Positions 5,485 through 8,173 of a DNA stretch of 8,173 nt are shown here, piece after piece. The stretch lies in the NCBI GenBank assembly GCA_003159055.1, contig PMLH01000622.1, forward strand, positions 1-8,173. Direction: 5' to 3'. The notes beneath the pieces were generated by a model that was not told the DNA's origin, searched no databases, and was given only the letters and a program-made list of their open reading frames with translations. The position numbers and the translations under genes are program-made. Within the stretch, counting starts at the first letter, position 1; each line of letters begins with the position of its first letter. Origin of the DNA: Myxococcales bacterium (GTDB lineage Bacteria; Myxococcota; Polyangia; Fen-1088).

Positions 5485-7571
5485 GGCTCTTCCTCCGCCT
5501 TGCCGGCCGCGTGACCTTCGCTGCTCTCGCGCACCGGCGGCGGCGGCCCCGGATAGTTGATGCCCGGCTTGGGCACGTAGGTCAGGACCGGGGTTTTGAG
5601 TGTGCCCTTGATTTCACCTTCGAGGACATCGACAGGCAGCGGTGGATCGAGCTGGTACGAGAACCCACGCGACGGAAGCCTGATTTCGAACACGTCGTCG
5701 CCAGCCAAGAATTGGCGGGCGAAGCCCATGCCTTGGTCGCCAAGCGGATGCATGGTTCGGTGGCGCAAGATGAAATCGTACAGGCGAATCGCCACGTGGT
5801 TGGGCAATCGGTGGCACCCGTGCGAATAGCCTTCCGAGCTGTAGATCGACAAGTAGTCCGACGAGCCGTGCGCACGGATACCGTTGTCCCAGTCACCCTT
5901 GCCGTTGCGACCGGGCTGGACGAAGTAGCCTGCGACGAGGCCGTAGGCCGACAGATAGCCCGGGCCGAGCTCGTCGTAATTCACCACGCGCTGCCAGGCC
6001 GAACCAACGCTCTTCATCTTGAGCAGCGAGCGGATCGGGGTGGATTCCGGCGCGATCCAGACCGGGCCGGCCACGATGTTTCGGATCACCCGCGCCCCGA
6101 CGTCCGACCCTTTGTAGCGAAAGTACTCGTACCCGTCGGAGGCCTGCTCGGCCCGCCAGCCGCCAACGGTGGTGCGCCAGCGCGCAAGCAGCACGCGCTG
6201 GCCATTGTACTTCAAGTACAGGTGGAAGCTTGGATAGCGCTTGCGCGGCTGGGGATGGCGCACGCCCTTCGCGTCCCACGGCAGGTCGTACCAGACGTCG
6301 CCGCGGTCGATGACGATCGAGAGATCCATCTCGGGGCCGTAGTATTCAGGCAGGCTTGGCAATTTCACCGCTGCGCGCAGGCGGCGGAAATCCGTGGCCG
6401 GATGGCGCTTGAAGAATGCGAGCACACCTTCTTGGGTGGACAGGCCCAGTTGCTCGGCGGTTGCCTGGGTCAGCTCGTCGACCAGGTTTCGCAGCGCTAC
6501 CGACTTGCCCGCTTTGCTGGTGAAGGTCGGAGCACCTGATTTGCCCTCCACGCTGCCGTCCTCGACCACACCCGTGGCATCGACCACGCGCTCGCGCAGC
6601 ACCCGCATGAAGGCCATGGTGTCGTTGGCCAGCGGCGGCCTGGCGAGCGCATCCATGGTCTTCGAACGCAGGTAGTTGGCCTCGTAGATCATGTTCTTCT
6701 GCTGAAAACGCCGCACCGCCATTCGCATCGCATCGTCGTACACGCCGGTCGCGTGGCGTTGGCCCTTTTTGAGCATGCCCTCGCAGGCCAAGCGCTTTTC
6801 GACCTCGGTCATCGCCTCTTTTTCTGCAACCCGGCGCTCGTAGGCTTTCACCTTTGCCGCCTGCGAGGGATCTTTCTGCGCCAGCTCGGCGAGATTGGCG
6901 GCGTGATTCTTGTGTCTGGCCTCTTCCAGCTCGCGGCGCAGGCGGGCGATGCGCTGCTCCTCAACCTTCATCTTCTCCGGCGCGACGTAGGCGATGGTTT
7001 CGACCTCTTCCAGCTTTTCCAGGCTGATGGTCGCGTGGCAGGTCTGCTGCTCGTCGGCCAACACGCGGGCTCGCAAAATGCCGAAGGAAGGTGGAATGCC
7101 GTACAGCTCGAGGTAATTCTTCTCGCCAGCGGGAAGTGGCTCGCCATCCTCGTCCAGGGTGTCGTTGGCGAGGCCTACGAAAACGCGGCGGTATCGGTTG
7201 TGCGACACGGTTCCATCCGCGCCTTTCTGTTCGGCAAAGATGAAGGGCGTCCAATCGTCGCTGAAATCGACGATGGTGTAGCCTGAGCGGGCCGCCGCTT
7301 CTGCGTCGATCCAGCTCTCGCGGCCGTCGTGGACGACGAAGGCTTTCCCTTCGGTGCCGGCCGTCTGGGGCGCCACCATCGGAGGGGCCGGAACCGCCGC
7401 AGACTTGGCCGGCGCTTCAGTCGGCGTGGCGGCGGGCGCTGCCGCAGAGCTGGCAGGGGGCACGGTCCGCGTCGGGGCGGGGGCGGTCGATGGCGGTGCA
7501 GGCGGCCCCGCATGGCAGCCAAGAAGGGCGACCATCGCCAAGCCAGCACAAACAGGGAAAGCGGTTTTCAT
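5481..7571 (-). CDS. Large lipoprotein L,D-transpeptidase (YkuD domain) with a peptidoglycan-binding-like segment
   Basis: YkuD enzymes make 3-3 peptidoglycan crosslinks or attach proteins to the wall, using a Cys nucleophile. This 696-residue protein begins with a lipoprotein signal, lipobox LLGC with C19 as the lipidated residue, then a Pro/Ala-rich flexible linker (20-72). A charged helical region with coiled-coil character spans about 198-260. A peptidoglycan-binding-like segment follows (about 263-311, with GVYDDAMRMAVRRFQQKN). The YkuD domain covers roughly 445-635 and shows IRAHG (H568) and GYSHGCHRLPN (H584, nucleophile C586), so it looks catalytically intact. It is about twice the length of common YkuD proteins, the extra being the N-terminal half. 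AGGA lies six bases before the ATG. It heads a two-gene unit with the PEGA-like gene. Donor and acceptor substrates are not evident. Confidence 0.94.
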   Translation of the reverse strand: MKTAFPVCAGLAMVALLGCHAGPPAPPSTAPAPTRTVPPASSAAAPAATPTEAPAKSAAVPAPPMVAPQTAGTEGKAFVVHDGRESWIDAEAAARSGYTIVDFSDDWTPFIFAEQKGADGTVSHNRYRRVFVGLANDTLDEDGEPLPAGEKNYLELYGIPPSFGILRARVLADEQQTCHATISLEKLEEVETIAYVAPEKMKVEEQRIARLRRELEEARHKNHAANLAELAQKDPSQAAKVKAYERRVAEKEAMTEVEKRLACEGMLKKGQRHATGVYDDAMRMAVRRFQQKNMIYEANYLRSKTMDALARPPLANDTMAFMRVLRERVVDATGVVEDGSVEGKSGAPTFTSKAGKSVALRNLVDELTQATAEQLGLSTQEGVLAFFKRHPATDFRRLRAAVKLPSLPEYYGPEMDLSIVIDRGDVWYDLPWDAKGVRHPQPRKRYPSFHLYLKYNGQRVLLARWRTTVGGWRAEQASDGYEYFRYKGSDVGARVIRNIVAGPVWIAPESTPIRSLLKMKSVGSAWQRVVNYDELGPGYLSAYGLVAGYFVQPGRNGKGDWDNGIRAHGSSDYLSIYSSEGYSHGCHRLPNHVAIRLYDFILRHRTMHPLGDQGMGFARQFLAGDDVFEIRLPSRGFSYQLDPPLPVDVLEGEIKGTLKTPVLTYVPKPGINYPGPPPPVRESSEGHAAGKAEEEP
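5491..5496 (-). promoter_or_regulatory. Strong ribosome binding site of the PEGA-like gene inside the transpeptidase 3' end
   Basis: GGAGGA sits six bases before the ATG of the PEGA-like gene and lies within the last codons of the transpeptidase, where it encodes part of its AEEEP tail. With the ATGA overlap it gives the downstream gene both its own initiation site and translational coupling. Confidence 0.75.
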
Positions 7572-7643
7572 CGAAGTTCCTATGCAACCTTATGCCGCAA
7601 AACCGGGTCGCGCAAAAAGGTCGAACACACAAGAGATACGGAG

Positions 7644-7674
7644 GCCGGATCCGGGAGCGAAGGCCGGATCCGGC
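7644..7674 (-). terminator. Hairpin from twin CCGGATCCGG palindromes, possible pgm terminator
   Basis: Two copies of AGGCCGGATCCGG occur 19 bases apart (7642-7654 and 7661-7673). Because the core CCGGATCCGG is self-complementary, the copies also pair with each other as an 11-bp stem (7644-7654 with 7664-7674) around a 9-base loop. It lies about 75 bases beyond the pgm stop in the direction of transcription and about 70 bases before the transpeptidase ATG. No T-run follows directly; the nearest, TTTTT, is about 25 bases on. It may be an atypical terminator, a dispersed palindromic repeat, or a twin protein-binding site. The rest of the 176-base gap shows only a weak CATAAG -10-like element about 20 bases before the transpeptidase start. 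Confidence 0.4.
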
Positions 7675-7747
7675 GCCGGCCGTCGGCTTCCGGCTCCGCC
7701 GCCGTCAATCCAGCCGCAGAACTAGCCCGGATCTACGAAAGGCGGTC

Positions 7748-8173
7748 CTACCTGCGCGGTTCGGCAAGGGCTGCCTGCACAATGGTGCGCGCCTCCTCCA
7801 GGATCCTTTGCAGGTGGGCGTCACCGGCAAAGCTCTCGGCGTAGACTTTGTAGACGTTCTCGGTCCCTGACGGCCGTGCAGCGAACCAGCCGCTCTCGGC
7901 GACCACTTTCAGGCCGCCGATGGCCGCGGCGTTGCTTGGCGCTTTGGTCAAGATGGCGCGGATGGGCTCGCCGGCGAGCGATGCGCTCTTGACCTGGCTG
8001 GGCGAAAGCTGCTTCAACTTCGCCTTTTCCGCCGGCGTGGCCGCCTGGTCGATGCGGGTGTACACCGGGTTGCCGTGCTTGGCGGTGATCTCGGCGTAGT
8101 GTTGTCCGGGGTCCTTGCCAGTCTTGGCCGTGATTTCCGCTGCCAGCAACGCCAGGATGATGCCGTCCTTGTC
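7748..8173 (-). CDS. pgm: Phosphoglucomutase, alpha-D-glucose phosphate-specific (C-terminal 141 residues, cut by the window edge)
   Basis: Phosphoglucomutase interconverts glucose 1-phosphate and glucose 6-phosphate in the cytoplasm, linking glycolysis with glycogen and nucleotide-sugar synthesis. The frame is open to the right edge, where it reads DKDGIILALLAAEITAKTGK, a conserved stretch of this family at the end of domain III. The visible part then covers domain IV, including GWFAARPSGTENVYKVYAES, whose RPSGTE loop binds the substrate phosphate. About 400 N-terminal residues, with the active-site phosphoserine loop, lie outside the window. It ends at TAG and is followed by a 176-base gap with a hairpin, so it is probably a separate transcription unit from the transpeptidase pair. 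Confidence 0.95.
   Translation of the reverse strand, partial: DKDGIILALLAAEITAKTGKDPGQHYAEITAKHGNPVYTRIDQAATPAEKAKLKQLSPSQVKSASLAGEPIRAILTKAPSNAAAIGGLKVVAESGWFAARPSGTENVYKVYAESFAGDAHLQRILEEARTIVQAALAEPRR

Noticed and set aside
5214..6539. Plus-strand open frame of 441 codons
   Set aside because: Antisense to the PEGA-like and transpeptidase genes; it spans the ATGA junction of two well-supported genes and has no recognisable motif.
7748..8149. A stand-alone 133-residue protein beginning at a TTG codon
   Set aside because: The frame continues upstream to the window edge with conserved phosphoglucomutase sequence (DKDGIILA), so this is the C-terminal part of pgm and not a separate small gene.

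Overview
This is a GC-rich bacterial segment with seven protein-coding genes packed tightly on both strands, six on the minus strand and one on the plus strand. The gene types are a VgrG spike protein, a rhomboid protease, a PEGA-like anchored protein, a large lipoprotein L,D-transpeptidase and a long secreted protein of unknown family. Together they suggest a Gram-negative, type VI secretion-bearing bacterium, most plausibly from the Myxococcota (the former Deltaproteobacteria). This placement is inferred from gene content and composition, not from a marker gene.

Layout from left to right. Bases 1-1333 (minus) hold the first 444 codons of vgrG, which runs off the left edge; it has an acidic and lysine-rich insertion just where its OB-fold domain begins. 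Bases 1334-1468 are the vgrG leader. Bases 1469-4062 (minus) are a two-gene unit: a rhomboid intramembrane protease whose stop overlaps the GTG start of a 611-residue exported protein with cysteine-peptidase-like Cys and His motifs. A 109-base divergent spacer (4063-4171) separates this unit from an alpha/beta hydrolase on the plus strand (4172-4969). Bases 4966-7571 (minus) are a second coupled pair: a 696-residue lipoprotein L,D-transpeptidase (YkuD) followed, through an ATGA overlap, by a small membrane-anchored PEGA-like protein. The hydrolase and the PEGA-like gene converge so tightly that their stop codons share one CTAG. A 176-base gap with a strong hairpin built from two CCGGATCCGG palindromes separates this pair from the C-terminal part of phosphoglucomutase (7748-8173, minus), which runs off the right edge.

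How the genes may work together: the transpeptidase/PEGA pair points to cell-envelope and peptidoglycan remodelling, and the rhomboid/exported-protein pair to membrane or periplasmic proteolysis. VgrG belongs to a contractile secretion apparatus whose other parts are not in the window. No CRISPR array, insertion sequence, tRNA or rRNA was seen. I found no complete new defence or mobile system. The most interesting unknown is the exported cysteine-peptidase-like protein coupled to the rhomboid.
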